This document shows positions 1 through 13,383 of a stretch of DNA of 64,000 nt, piece by piece (positions within the stretch are counted from its first letter, which is position 1; every line of letters begins with the position of its first letter). Where the stretch lies: the NCBI GenBank assembly GCA_022829145.1, contig CM040748.1, positions 25,366,501-25,430,500 on the forward strand, given 5' to 3'. The notes beneath the pieces are model-generated. The model was not told the DNA's origin. It saw only the letters and a program-made list of their open reading frames with translations, and searched no databases. This stretch comes from Albula goreensis. Its lineage: Eukaryota; Chordata; Actinopteri; Albuliformes; Albulidae. The translations under genes were made by a program, and so were the position numbers.

Positions 1-3000
1 TTCTTCTTAATATTATTATTATTCCTGGTTCTTCCGGACGTATCTCCCCCGATAGTTTTTTAAGGTAGACATACCGAACTTGGCGTAAATATACTGGTCA
101 GGTTGCTTGTATTTTTCTGAGCGATAGATTCATTTTTAAACTATAACGCTTTAAAAAACGGCCTCCATTGACTTCACATAGGTGGAGTGTTGAACATGTT
201 AATGTTGCTAACGTTACTAAGCAACAATTATAACTGCCGCTGCAATTTTAAAGTAGTTGAAAAAATTATCCATAGAATACAGCATGCTTGCCGGTTAGCT
301 ACCTTACCGGACTTGACATTTTGAAATAACGTTCCTGATATAATGACACTGCAATGCTGGTCAGGTATAATGATCTTCAATGACAATTTCAGGTTTTGAA
401 CAGAAAGTTCTGCTGTTCTTTGACTGCTTCTAGTACTCTTCCTGCTACTATATCGGTTCTTAGTTCTTAGTACAATCATTCTCGTTATTTTTATACAAGG
501 TAAAATGACGTTAGAGAGGGACTGCAGAGTGGAGGGAAAATATTGATGAATAAGGCCCAATGTGTGAGCTGTTGTAAACTGTTGACGGTTGTTATTTCTA
601 GTAGCCCAGCTTATATCCTCTTCTTTCTCTCTCAACTGTATAGCGGTGATGTTATGGACTCAGCAGTTGCTTGTGTCAAAAATGTAGTATGTGTGCTTGT
701 AAGCCCCGCTGTTGCGGGCATGTGTATGTTGTAAAGCGATGTTATCATGAGCTTTATTGGGTTTAAAGGGCCCGGTCATGTGCCCCGCCCCCGGCCCGGT
801 ACTGATTTGTTCCGCTAGTGCTTCAGCCGTTTGGATTTGATATGGTACAGGGTGGTATGCCATTTGACCACAACGCTAAGGAACACAGAACTGTCTGTGG
901 CACAAAAGATCTTCAATCAGATACTAAAAGCAGACAAACAGCCTCACAGATATTCAGATGACATCATATGTCACTGAGAGTAATGTTACAAAGTTGAAGA
1001 GAGTGTCGTAGGTGTCCTCGCACACAGATCCACAGCAGAGGCAGTTATTGGTTGTTACCTGGCATTCTCACCGCAGGACTGAATCTGACTTAATGTGTTC
1101 CCTCACGCCAAGGACTAGCGCTCCCATTACCGTGTCACTGGCTGAGCACACAAGCTCTGTGGGACTCCAGCAGTCACACGGCGACCAGCTGTTTCCTCGC
1201 CTCAGGACATTCATTCCCACACGGGTCTCAAAGCGACTGGTTTCCTCATGAGGGGAAGAAAACATCCCTGTCAATTCTGTGGAGGGAGAGTAGTTATGGG
1301 TACGTTGTGTAAATGTTTTATGGGGAGGGGGTGAGCAAATTGAGGAGGTGAAGGACGAGCGGGGCTGTCTGGTTTGTGTGATTATAGGCGGGTGGGTGGA
1401 CAGGGCTGTTTCCATGGCAAAACGTCCCCAGCTGCTCGCTCCTCAGGGATGAAACTGTCCTGAGTGGGAGAACACTGCACACCCTCACTGGGACAGAATT
1501 TTCAGACTGATCAGCTTTGGAGATCTCTGCCAAAACCAAATTTACATATAGACCCTGTTAGGACAACTGTAGTGTTTGGTTTCACAACCAAACAACCTCT
1601 ACCCCTTTTTGGATTATGATAAAAAACCCATTGGGGTTCCCTTGAGTAAACAAAGTATAATAGTTGAATTCAGAACATGTTTCCATTGCAACTGAGGTGC
1701 GACTACCTTTACCATGCAGACTTGATCCTGGTTTCTTGTTTCAGAACTAAGAGCATTTGTGTTTTCACACTTGTCTGAATAAACAATGACAAAGAGGTGA
1801 ATGAACTTGGTTCTTGGAACAAACCCTCTAAATGTGACCAATCTGATAATGGCCAGCATATGCTTTTTAGGGATATAGGCAGGCTTTGTCTTAGAGTGCA
1901 TAACAACCCCCAGCCCCCCCCCCCCCCACACCCTTACCACTGAGTAGCTTGCAGTGCATCACGATGCCATTGCTGTGAGCAGAGTGGAAAGGCTTATACA
2001 CGCACTCATGCTGTGGACAGACAATAATACAAAAGACAAGAAGAAAACAGCGGTGCTCACAGGCTTTGACATACAACATCCAAGCAACAGCCTCATTGGT
2101 AGTCTCAGGCAACCTACTGGTCATGGACAATAGTCCATCACAGACTGTATTTTTCTGACCCAGTTTCGGTGAGCACTGTGTTTGCTTTCCACATGAAAAA
2201 GGTACACATACATATGTGTCATCCTAACACCAGAGTTTTTCTCCTTTCTCCCAGATCACATGACAGGGGCACTGATAATCAGACACTACCCAGATGTGCA
2301 ATCTTGTTCCCTGTTGGTACAAATTAATTCAGTTTTTTCCACAACCACACCTACGTATATACAGGTAAAACAACAGCACCAGATGAAGATCGCTGTGGTA
2401 CTGAAAAATGGTCTTTTGTCTGGTCATATTTGTAACTGAACAAATTTTATTGGGAGCTTTATTCAGTGTGTGACAATCTTTTTCATACTGATTGAACCAA
2501 GCAGGAGTGTACTTAAAACAAAGTCTAAGTTAGCCAAGGTTAAATCACAGCTGAACTCATCACCGCAAATAAACACATTGTGTGTGCTCTGTGCAACTTC
2601 GCCTTGCTCGTTTAATGAAGGCTACAGTGTGGTACTAGCTAGTAACAGAGACAATAGAAATGATGACAATACAGTCTCCTTGACATCAATAGCACCGCTA
2701 AAAGAGCAGAAATTCCTGATGGAGGAAGACAGGGATCTGGAAGCAATTTGAGTTCATTTTTCCCAAGAAAAGAGGAAAAAAAGAAGAGAACAGAGAAGGT
2801 ACGTTCATCAAACACGCAATTAAACAAGTCATGTAATATTTTTGACCATTAAGAAACGATCTTATATTGGAGGCAGTTGTGCTGAGAATTTGGAAAGTTC
2901 GGCCATTGAGCTGGTGCACGCTGGGGTGTACGACCAGAATTCAGCGTTGAGTTTTTTCCGCAATATATTTACCATCCTCTTAACACAAGATTCCCGCTGA

Positions 3001-3299
3001 ACATTGGGGAAGATTTGGGTGGATTCCAAATTTTCTTGTGAAACAACATTATGACGACAATGTTCCCCTAGCAGGCTGGAAATATTTATTGTTCCAAACA
3101 ACCTCTGTCAAAGTTGAAGAAAAACACTGCAGGCAAATAACTTTCAAGGGATGTCAAGGAAACAGGACAAATTTATATCTTCAGGAATGTTTACCTTCAT
3201 GTTCCAGGGGTGTTCTGGGGAGCCGAAATGGTTAGCTGGATGGTTTACTTTATAGGAGAGGACATATGGGTCTGATTTGGGGCACTTGATGTCGGTCGG
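1..3299. other. AT-rich noncoding stretch
   Basis: No exon, RNA gene or clear repeat recognised, apart from a C-run at 1913-1927. Short frames on both strands show no protein family. Confidence 0.4.
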
Positions 3300-3690
3300 T
3301 AGGGGTTACCGTGGGAACATGGCGCCTGTCTCACAACGACCCTGCTGAGGAGGAGCGCTCCGTGGTGACAGATGAGGATGAAGCCATCACGACTCCACGC
3401 GGCACCGCAGTCCAGTGGCATCTCTGCTCATTAACGTGTTAATTAGCCAGCCTGAAGTTGCCTGTGGAGTAATTAGACCCGGCGCGGCCCTCATGTCTCC
3501 TGCCTCATTAGCAGGTGCGCGCGGACAGCAGGCCCGGGACGCGTTCCCAGGCAGAGGTGTTGCGCGGACAGAGGGGAGACAGACCGGAGGGCACGGTGCC
3601 AGCTTCCCCCAGGAGGGCTCTGTAAAACACCTTCCCACTCCTCTCATAATGATAGAGTGCATGTCTGTGGCACAGCCTGTGCTCACGTCC
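3300..3690. other. CpG-bearing, homeodomain-motif block (candidate enhancer)
   Basis: A GC-rich block with TAATTA at 3440-3445 and 3470-3475 and several CpGs between 3480 and 3600. Its composition differs from the AT-rich DNA before it. No conserved protein frame was seen. Regulatory function is inferred. Confidence 0.3.
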
Positions 3691-4065
3691 ATGAGAGAGG
3701 GGGAGAGAGAGGGATGGGAGGGGTAGGGGGGAATGTAGAAAGAGGGAGGAAGTTAGAGAGAGAAAAAGAGAGTGAAGGAAGGTAGAGCAAGGGAGGGAGG
3801 AGGTAGAGAGAGGAAGAGGAGAAGGAAAAGAAAGTGATGGAGAGACAGGGAGGAAGGAGGAGAGAGGTTGAGGGTGAGGGATGGGGAAGAGAAAAATTTA
3901 AGAGGGGTGTGAAAAGAGGAAGTTAAGGTAGAGCAATGGGGAGGATAGAAAAAGGAAATGAGGAGATAAAAAAGGGATTGAGGAAGTGGGAGGAAGGTGG
4001 GGAGGGAGGGAGGAGGGGGAAAAGACTTGGTGAGAGGGAGATAGTGGGGGTAGAGAGAGGTGTGA
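3690..4065 (+). repeat. polypurine tract
   Basis: About 370 bases almost entirely A and G on the plus strand, with only scattered T and C. It is built from irregular GAGG, GAAG and AGAG units, not a simple dinucleotide repeat. Such tracts can form triplex (H-DNA) structures. Confidence 0.85.
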
Positions 4066-4209
4066 TCTCACCCCAGATCCGATATGAAAAAAAGTATAGC
4101 ATGCATAGCCACAGCAATAAGCAATCGATGGGAAATAAAACTGGGAAGGCGGCTGAGACAGTCTCCATAGGACCCAGACTTTATTTCACTCTGCCCTCCC
4201 TGAGGAAGC

Positions 4210-5010
4210 CGGGCGGCTGCCAGTTTGTGTGACAGACGAGATTAAGAGTAGTTTGTTTTATGGACGGCTGCTAATTGAGTTGGGTGGATTGCCACTATTC
4301 CCCTCACTTGAAGATTACATATTTCCCTTTCATATCGCGTAGCTGCAGCTGGGCTTCACCATCTATCTCCATTTCCTCATTCCCACAACCCGGCACCCAG
4401 GCTTTGCTTTAGTCAATCTAATTAGCACCCCCACCTTCCACCCCCCACCCCTCTCCCCCGGACTCTCCCAGCGCCTCTCCCTGATCCTCAATGAGTTAAT
4501 TAAGCGCATCGCTGGCACCCCTTCGCCAAGCCCCTAACCCAGAGGGGCAGCTGTGCCACTCCAGTGATGACTAGGGAGTTATTTTTAGACAACACCACAA
4601 AAAAAAGAAAGGCTTGCATTGAAACACAGCTGAAGGTCACATTTAATGTGCTGTGTGTGTAATGTACTATATGCGCTGTGTGTGTGTGTGCGTGCATGCA
4701 TGTGTGTGTGCGTGTTTAATGAAAACACTGGCAGCGGATGATGAACCGCCTTCAATTCCAAGTGAGGAAGATTTCTCTGTAAATAATGCCCGCTCTTTGA
4801 TCACCCGCGCTGAATCTGAACGTAACTGGAGCCAGAGGAATGGTCCGGCCGGAACGTGGCCATGGCTCAGCCGCTCACACGTTCAGGCTCCACTGCCAGC
4901 CCTGTGGTGCTTAATTAAAGACTTAGCATTTCAGCTCTAGCCCTAATTAGCAAAACTATCAAGTGCTCCTCAAGAATACTGGTGTTAATTAAAAGGCAGT
5001 GGTGCCACCT
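4210..5010. other. candidate conserved noncoding block
   Basis: Contains TAATTA at 4419-4424 and 4944-4949 and TTAATTAA at 4496-4503, 4911-4918 and 4985-4992. It is GC-balanced between the AT-rich motifs and has no coding frame I recognise. It resembles homeodomain-bound enhancer DNA. Confidence 0.3.
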
Positions 5011-5999
5011 AGCCAGTCTCCATGGAGAGGTGACACGTGGTATGCTGGTTTGAGAAGCAAAGGCTGGAAGATAGAGGGCTGCGGGCTGTGACCCCTGTGT
5101 GTGACACCGTTGTGGAACCCCTGTTCAATGTACCCCTTTTACCTCAGTCCCACTGGGCGAAGATTAGCCGTAAGAGGCTGCTAGCATTGTACATTTTCCT
5201 TGATTAGAGCTCCCACTGAACAGCCCCAGATACTGCACTTGTACTATGTCAATGTACATGTACATTCTGTACTCACTGTACTCATCAATTACATAAAAAC
5301 AATTATAATGAAAAATAAAATATTAATTGCAAACACTTCACAATAAACGGGCACATACAAAAATGGCTCTGATTTTCATGAAAACCACGGCTTACGAAAT
5401 CAAGTGAAACATATATAATTATATTTTCCAAAGAAATCCATATATTTACAGTACATTGCTATTTTATTTCAGCCAGGGTTAGCAACAAAAGAAGTTAAAA
5501 AAGGAGTGGTGGGTTTTTAATAGACTGTCAATGCCTGTTCTCCCTTGCTGCAACCTTTTCAAAAGGTCAGCTAGAGTCAGATCCCCAGTGCCAATGTAAT
5601 ATTTAATTTTTATATGATAATAATAACCCACAAGATTAATCGTACCGTACTTCTCAAATTGCATTTATTGTTTTCACTATACTGTTATTAATATTAATAT
5701 GTGGTAAAACAAATAGACAGTAAAACATTTCCTTGTCCATACCATTCAATACGGAATAGACAGTCGTTTCCCCAGCATACTGGGGATGAGTCCGACAGTC
5801 ACTGTGTGCAATGGCAAGCATAACTGCTCAGGACTGGAAAGCAGAGATGGCACCAAAGAGAAGTTAATTTCCTCTTTTTACTCCCACAGTAAACAAAGTA
5901 ATCAGCAATGGTCAAAGACACAATAATGTGGTAATTATAGAAAATAACAGGTTTGTCTGTACACCTTCCACACTGGTACCATCAAAGCTCGACTCAGCG

Positions 6000-6450
6000 C
6001 CCCCTCTCTCCCTCCTCTTAATTAGCACCCCTGCCATACTGTGGTCCAGCTCTGTTCTCTCTCACTCTCAGCTGTGAGCTGCTTGCCTCTAATTAAGGAA
6101 TTCAGACGGACATATCGAGGGGAGATTCACAAAGCCCAGGTCTCCGGCTGCCTCTGGTAATCACTGCATTACCAGATGAACAGCCGTTACGAATCGGTAA
6201 GGCCACTGTGCCAGGGCCAATTGGCAACGGCTGTTCATTTGGTGATGCAGTAATTACAGGAGGGCTATCGCGCGGGGCAGGGGGAGACTGCATTGTTTAA
6301 TTAGAGCTGCGCAGCGTGTGTGAGGGGAGGGAGAGCGGAGAGGAGCTCTGGCTCAGGACTGCTAAGCATCAGCGTTTTCTGAGGCCAGGCCAGGGTGTGC
6401 CGACGCTAGTGAGCCCCAGCGCGCAGAGGGTGACCCCATTTTCTGCAACG
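6000..6450. other. candidate conserved noncoding block around the palindrome
   Basis: Contains TTAATTA at 6018-6024, TAATTAA at 6090-6096, TAATTA at 6251-6256 and TTAATTA at 6297-6303. It surrounds the 101-bp palindrome, and CpG-bearing DNA follows to 6440. Confidence 0.35.
6157..6257. repeat. 101-bp imperfect palindrome
   Basis: Arms 6157-6197 and 6217-6257 are inverted copies with 35 of 41 positions identical around a 19-base centre. The longest uninterrupted paired block is ATGAACAGCCGTT against its complement. The left arm contains a smaller perfect inverted repeat, CTGGTAAT (6154-6161) with ATTACCAG (6168-6175). It sits in a block with many TTAATTA motifs. It could be a conserved palindromic noncoding element, an old foldback transposon or a hairpin RNA. 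I do not recognise it as a known miRNA. Confidence 0.85.
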
Positions 6451-6547
6451 CCTCAGATAAATCTGTGATAAAAATTGTGCTGTGCATAGATCAGCTCACA
6501 GCGACTCCATGAACATGCACAAACACACCACAATGACACAAATACAC

Positions 6548-6626
6548 ACACACACACGTGGACACACACACGGACACACACAAAGACACACGCACACATT
6601 CACACAAAGACACACACACATGCACA

Positions 6627-6668
<42 letters not shown>

Positions 6669-6680
6669 TACACATACAAA
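6548..6680 (+). repeat. (CA)n microsatellite, interrupted
   Basis: ACACAC with G, T and A interruptions; the purest run is about 6628-6662. Confidence 0.95.
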
Positions 6681-8124
6681 AACACAATCATTGAAAGTGC
6701 ATTTACCTTTGTGTATTGTTTGATGAAAAAGCAGGATGCACTATGGAGCCTCATAGAGGAAGTGCACCTCAGTGTTTCAACAGCAGCTTTTGCTGAAGGC
6801 ATGAGGACATGCTGTCCTTTCAGCCAGACACTCATCAGCATCTCCTCCAGTCACGTCTGTAAGACGTCTGGTCAGCAGCACCAAACAGGAGCACTGAATA
6901 CAAAGTCAACCATGGTATAGTCCAACTATTCAGCAAGCAGACTGGGCCAGGCTGAGGAGAGACAGACTCCTCTCTCATTACCTTGTGTTTGGATTAATGA
7001 GAAGTGCTGGACCTTATTCCCATGGCAGGATATCACTAATCCTTGTGAAGCGTTGCTGTATTTTCCCTGCTGTGTCTTCCATGTTAAGACAAACTTGATT
7101 GACATGACTTTACTCAACGAAATGTTAATCAAACAGACAGTGAGAGAAGTGAATAGTAATGTCAGCCATTATTTGCTAAGTATTTAACAAACAGGATAGC
7201 TATGTCAAAAATGCGTCTTATACATCTGTATGTCTTATAGGTCTTATACAATGCAAATACACATCTATAATATATACAACACATCAGATGACTCGAATGC
7301 CCAAAAACTATTCGGCATTCATCGTTTATTTGAAAAATAAATCATTTTTTTCCACAGTGAAAAGAGTTTGATGAAAGAAAAAATTCCACCCAACCAAAAT
7401 GACACAATTTTTTCTACCTTTTACATTTTCTGACATTTGATGTTTGCAAAAAACATGTTGTTATGTTTTTTAATGTGACATTGTTTTTGTCAGATAAACC
7501 TGGGTCAATGGAAGCCTGGCTGCTGGCAGCCCAGCCCAGAGGATAACCATGCCAGAGCAGCAGTAAGGCAGCATGGTAAGGTACCTGGACTACTGACGGG
7601 CGCAAGAGGGAGGGCAGCATAGGTATTTGCTCTTAGGAGCTTTTAAACCAATCCACAGTGGACAACCTTAGCTGAATAAATGATGGCCAATTAAGCCTGA
7701 AGCAGTGACGTACATTTGTAACGTCTCCCTGATAAGGTCACTTTGGCACAGGGCAGCCAGTGCTAAAGCACAGCAGGCAGCATCATGGGGGGTAAACATG
7801 CCGAACGCTGTGCCCCTCATCCCCCTGGACCCTCAGGGCCCTCACTGCTCAATTATACATGAGGTTGATAAAGCGTCCTGTGAGCTGAACCCCAAAGGGC
7901 CTTCGTGAGGAAGGGGCAGAAGGTGCTGTCTCTGCTTCCTTCCTTAATCAGCCAGCGCCCCTCACTCTGAAATAAGACCATCTCACTCTAACCCTCAGGG
8001 CCTGTTTTACAGACACCCCTATGACACCCATCTCCTCTTCCACTGATCACACCTTGTTCAGGGAAGGACATTAGCCAACGCAACTCTCACTATGTCCCAT
8101 CATCCCTTGGTAGAGTCTTTCTCT

Positions 8125-8260
8125 CAAATTCAAATTGGCTTCATTAGCATGACTGTAATACAGTATTGCCATAGAAACTATACATAAAATATGCAAACAA
8201 TGTGTCAAAACACATTGACACATACCAATAAACTTTTCATTTGTTTAAAAAAATTTATAA
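8125..8260 (+). repeat. dispersed repeat fragment, TTCAAATTGGCTTCATTAGC type
   Basis: The start AAATTCAAATTGGCTTCATT followed by a GCATGACTGTAAT-like run is a common fish interspersed repeat end. A related copy is at 32459-32570. Family name not assigned. Confidence 0.5.
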
Positions 8261-8939
8261 GAATTGTGAGTGTTTAGGTATCTCCCTCTCTCTCCCTCCG
8301 CCTGTGTGTGTATGTATATGTGTGTGTGTGTGTGTGTCTCATTCTCTTGCTTTACTTAATATGAGCAGGAAATGTGTTTCAACGTGGTCAGGATCAAAAA
8401 GTGGAACTGATGTTTGAGGTAAAGGATGGAGGCCAGAGTCAGGAATACAAAAATACTATCAACTAATAGATAACATCTCTGGCTTTACTGAAATTTGGTG
8501 CATTTAGAATGCAATGTACAACCTGTAGGAACATGTTTTGTATTTCATTGAGAATAAAGCTGTTGGTTTATTTTATTCATTGTCCAGTGCATGGCTTGGT
8601 TGAACAACAAGATAAAGTTTACGTTATGTTTCTCTATCAATCACCAACACAGTGGCTATTTTATATACTTACTACTTGTGGATTTAGTGAACAACAAAAA
8701 AAACTGTTTCAAGTTTTACACAAATATTTCAGACATTTAGCATATGTATACGGTGTCATACAATAGCTAAATATTTAGGTTGAAATTTTAAACTTGCAAA
8801 AAACATTTTATACATTTTGCAAGAGACTGACAGCGCAATCCTAAAGGTAGAATTCAGAATTGCACCTGAGACAGAGGCATCAGTGCTTGCAGCATTCCCC
8901 TTTAGCGTAAATATTTGCTGAAATAATTGAGAGAAAGTG

Positions 8940-11450
8940 CACATCTGGGCTTCTGCCCCCCCGCCTGCCTGTGCACAGCGCTCAGCGCTCTTCCTCAGTC
9001 TCTATCCGCTTCCTTTTAATTCAGCTCACCAAGGGACACCTCCATCATTTCACTCATGCAAATTGGGCCTAAACAACACACATCAAGCTTCCAGGGAGCT
9101 TTGGGGTGTGCCTGTGTGTGCATACGTGCATACGTGTCTGTGTGTGTGTTGGGGGGGGGGGGTACTCTGTCCTCTAATCTGTGATTACTGAAATGCATCT
9201 TTGTAATGAAGTCAGTGTGGGATTCCCAGCCACGAGCCCAGTGTGAAGCGCAGTGCTGGGTGTCTCTGATTGGTTTGCCCTGCTTTGCCTCATGAGGCTG
9301 TGTGGGGTCTGCTGATTGCCTGGCATCACAGCGCAGTAATTCTCTGAATGCACCTGGGATAGCCATTACGAGAGCAGCAACACCAAGAGAAACGTGGAGC
9401 ACACCCTGTGAGCAGTAAAACGCTCAACCCTTTGTGTGTGGCCCTCACTTTCTTCATCAATCCACTTGAGTGGAATAACAAATTGCCTGAAGGTGTGCAA
9501 GTGTGTTAATGTGTGTATATGAACATGATATATGCATGATTAAGTGCTTTTTCTTACTGTGCTCAATACTTTTTTCCTGTGTCATTCCCCTTTATTGCAC
9601 ATAACTATATAACATATACATATATATATACACACACTGTATATGTATTTATGTATTTATTTATGTGACATTATACCCTGCTTTCACATTTGGAAACAGA
9701 TGTACCTCATTCATGGCCACTGCCCTCACAGTTTGTTTTATATGAAGCGCGGTTGCACATCTGCGGTCACATCAAACATGGCTCCTGTCCTCACTGTGTA
9801 CGCGATCAGGACAAAAACAAACACATTTCTGCTCCCTGGGGGATGACTTCTTAGCAGTAAACCCAAATGTCATAGCAGGAAGAAGAAGAAGCCAGCCCTG
9901 GAGACATTCCAGAAACATCCAAAGCCCTATTTGCTTTGGCCTCAGGGCTGATTGTTCCTTATTCCTCCTTTCCTTTACGATGGAAAGAGGGGAAAATGAT
10001 GAAATGAAACCACACAGTGACAGTAAAGGCATCTGTTTCTCTTAAACCCCCCCCACCCTCCGCTTTATTCCCCCCCGCCTTCCTCAGCTGAAGGGCTGGG
10101 GAGCCAGAGGTCTCCGGTACTTTCTATTTTTCAGAGCTATCTAATATCATCATGATCCCTGGTAATGCCCGCCTTCCTGTCTGGGAGCTCCTTCACAGCT
10201 GCAGGTCCTGTTTTCATGACGGGTAACTAATTCCAGACTTATCCAGGCAATATTGCCTTTATCGGCCGGGCACCGCATCAGCGCGGCCACGGAGGTGGCG
10301 GGGGGGGCACAGAGTGTCAGCGCTGGCCGGGACTGATTGCAAGTGGCCGTCACAACACCACATTGCTCCCCCAGGTCCCACTTTCCAGTCACTTCCAGAC
10401 CCCGCAATATTGCCACTAATATTGCTCTTCTGTTACATCACTCAGCCTGTCGCCCCCCCAAACGGCCCCAGGCATAGCGACTCTATGAGCCCTGCTGACA
10501 GAGGAGCGAAAAGCCATTTCATTCCCCCCACTCCATCCCCACCACTCCTCTCTATCTCTCTTTCACCCTCCCCCCCATCCCCCTTCTCAATTACTGCCTG
10601 CTCCACTCCCTCAAACACGTGGAAAGCTCTCCTGGTAAACAGCCTGCAGATGCCAGCACACAGTCCATGAAAAGCAATCACTCTCACATCTGTAGGACTT
10701 ACACTGATGGGTACAAACAGTGGTGAACAGCACAGATACAAACAGTATATGGGTACAAACCTGCATACTGTTTTATGAAAATACCTACATTCATGTTTAC
10801 TTTTCTGCCACTGCCCAATCAAATGTATTTACGTTTTTATGTTTATGTGTAGGTTGTTGTAAAGTAGCCATTGCAGACTGTCATTCTAACTCTACGATAA
10901 CAGAGATTATAATGAATCTCATTACCTGTCATGAAGAGGACAGGTAATGAAGACATATGCAGACACAAGATGTGAGAGTAAAGTTATACATTTAGGAATG
11001 TGTCCTCTTTGCTGGATTTGCTTCATGACCTGTTCTGTTTGACAGAATAGAGCAGGTACCAGGTAAAGATGGTGCAGAGAGAAGCATTCCTTCCCCTTTG
11101 TGGGAGAACAACTCCCCCCCCCACTGCTGCTGGGAGGAGGGCATGTGTTCAGGATGATTGATGTGGCCAATGCGTGCGTTGCCATGGCACTACCTGACTG
11201 CAAGGAATGTGTTGCGGCAGAGGGCCATTCGTTGTGTTACCGCAGGCTGCTTGCCAATAAAAGCCCGAGGAGGCTCTTATTTCATATTGCGGACCCGCAC
11301 GGCGCACTCCATTCCGCAGAATTAAATCAGCCGGTCCTAGAGACAGCCCAGTGAATTATTTATGGGAGCCTGTCGTCGAGCTGGGGTATAATAAAGTTAT
11401 GGCTGCGACTAATTTGCAGTTTGATGAGGTGGGCTTTTAGCAGAGAATCC
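8940..11450. other. noncoding DNA with candidate regulatory blocks
   Basis: GC-balanced blocks at about 8940-9400, 10140-10430 and 11150-11450, separated by simple AT-rich DNA and pyrimidine runs (10530-10590). The block 11270-11450 has several TTTAT and TAATAAAG motifs of HOX/CDX type. No exon was recognised. Confidence 0.3.
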
Positions 11451-12640
11451 TGGATGAACATTAAGTATATATTGTTTTTACAGATTTGATTACTTTTTTA
11501 TTGTTATTATTATTAATGCACTGGGTTTGTACAGTATCGCCATCTGCCCGCTGTAATACGAGAAAGGAAGCTATAGCTGTGAGAACGTATGTGCAGACAG
11601 GCTGAGTGCAGGGGTGTGAAAGGAGAGCACTGGGAGAGTACAACTGACAACACCCCCTTCTCACAATAAGAGAAACATTTTTATTTCCTAATTATATATC
11701 ATAGAGCTGGGCTCCCTCCCATTTTGTTTTTCATGTAGTGCAGTCTAAAGTACTCTAGTGTATTTTGGACTCAGAGTATCATATGGAGCTCAAACCTGTA
11801 AAACAGTCAGCTTCTCCAGGCAACTGGCCCAGTCCCTGGAGACATTGAAACAAAACATACCTCCAAAGAAACACGGCTGGATGACAAATGGAACAATAGA
11901 ACATTTCAGAAATTTGTCATAGATAAATGTCAAGCTTATTTGTTGTTGTTGCTGCTTACACATTTCTTTGGACATATGAAATGTTACAATATTATCAGCG
12001 CAAGTCACAATAAATTCATCTACCTCTGTCAACATTCTGGAATGTTACTGATATTTGTGTTATGTTTGAGTGCCTGCACATATGCGTACATGCACTTGTG
12101 TACTAAAAAATATAAATGTAATGTTAATATGCAAACGCATATTCATGTTTTAAAGTATTTGCAAACATATTTGCCCTAGAAACTACCTTGGATCTTGTAG
12201 GTTTCTCTTCATGGTAAAAACAGAAATAAATAAAAAAGGCAGCAAGCTTATTAAATACATGAGACTGATGCACAATTACTGTGTGATTATGTATAGGGGG
12301 TAATTACTAGTTACAACCGCTGATTTTTTTTTTGACATTCCACATTAGTTTGTGTACAAATTACATGTTACATGTCACAGATGTAAATTAGATAACTAAA
12401 CAGTCATGTTTAAACACATACAGTATTAAAATAGGTTGGGTGGTGAGGGGGTGTCAGGGATTTTAAATATTTAACTATATGCCCCTGTGTAATCCTGCTC
12501 ACAGCGATTAATAGGATGGTTTTCTGATCAGTGCAGATACGGCCGTACATTTCTACTGCATTAAGTGGCCTAACAGTAGCAGGCTTTTAATTAGTCAGAA
12601 CAGGAAATTTTAACAGTGCAGCTCTGCAGACTCCCCCCAA

Positions 12641-13042
12641 CACACACCCACATATACGGACACGCGCGCACACACACATACATACACACGCACACACACC
12701 CACGCATGCACACACACACACACACACACACACCACGCATGCACACACACACACCCACACACGCACGCACACACACACACACCCACACATTCACGCACAC
12801 ACATACACGCACACCCACGCATGCACACACACACACCCACACATTCACGCACACACATACACGCACACCCACGCATGCACACACACACCCACACACGCAC
12901 GCACACGCACACACACCCATGCATGCACGCATGCACACACACACACACACACACACACCCACGCATGCACACACACACGCACACACACACACACACACAC
13001 ATGCACGCACGCACGCACACACGCGCACACACACACACACCC
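12641..13042 (+). repeat. long compound (CA)n array with higher-order period
   Basis: About 400 bases of CA with CG, CC and TG variants. A 54-bp unit containing CACATTCACGCACACACATA and then CACGCATGCAC is repeated once, at about 12782-12835 and 12836-12889. Open frames through it are artefacts of the repeat. Confidence 0.95.
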
Positions 13043-13383
13043 ACACTCCCTCTCTCTCTCTGTTTAGTGGGACATTGGAAGCTTGGCAGACGAGAGACAT
13101 GAGGCTATTTCCATATTTGCTTGGCATCGTGTTGTTCCTCTTTGAACTCGAGCATCTTAATCAGACATGCTACACTATCAGCCCTAAATAGTCTTGAAAC
13201 GTCTGTGAGAGACGCCACTGCCGGCGCTGTAGAGGGGGATGTGGTTTTCACCCATTAGATCGCTCTCAAAGAGTCCATTGACAAATTAAGTGGGAGTGAT
13301 TCTTCATACTCAAACATACTGCTGTAAATGAATGAACCCATTGAATTGTAAAAATATAAATAAATAAATGAACCTGTGTTTGG

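Noticed and set aside
6157..6257. A known miRNA such as miR-338, expected on the same human chromosome arm
   Set aside because: The arm sequences do not match that or any miRNA I recall.
12591..13127. 178- and 191-codon frames of Cys/Val or His/Thr repeats
   Set aside because: Pure translation of the CA/TG array. The same applies to frames at 6491, 51714, 59336 and 60693.
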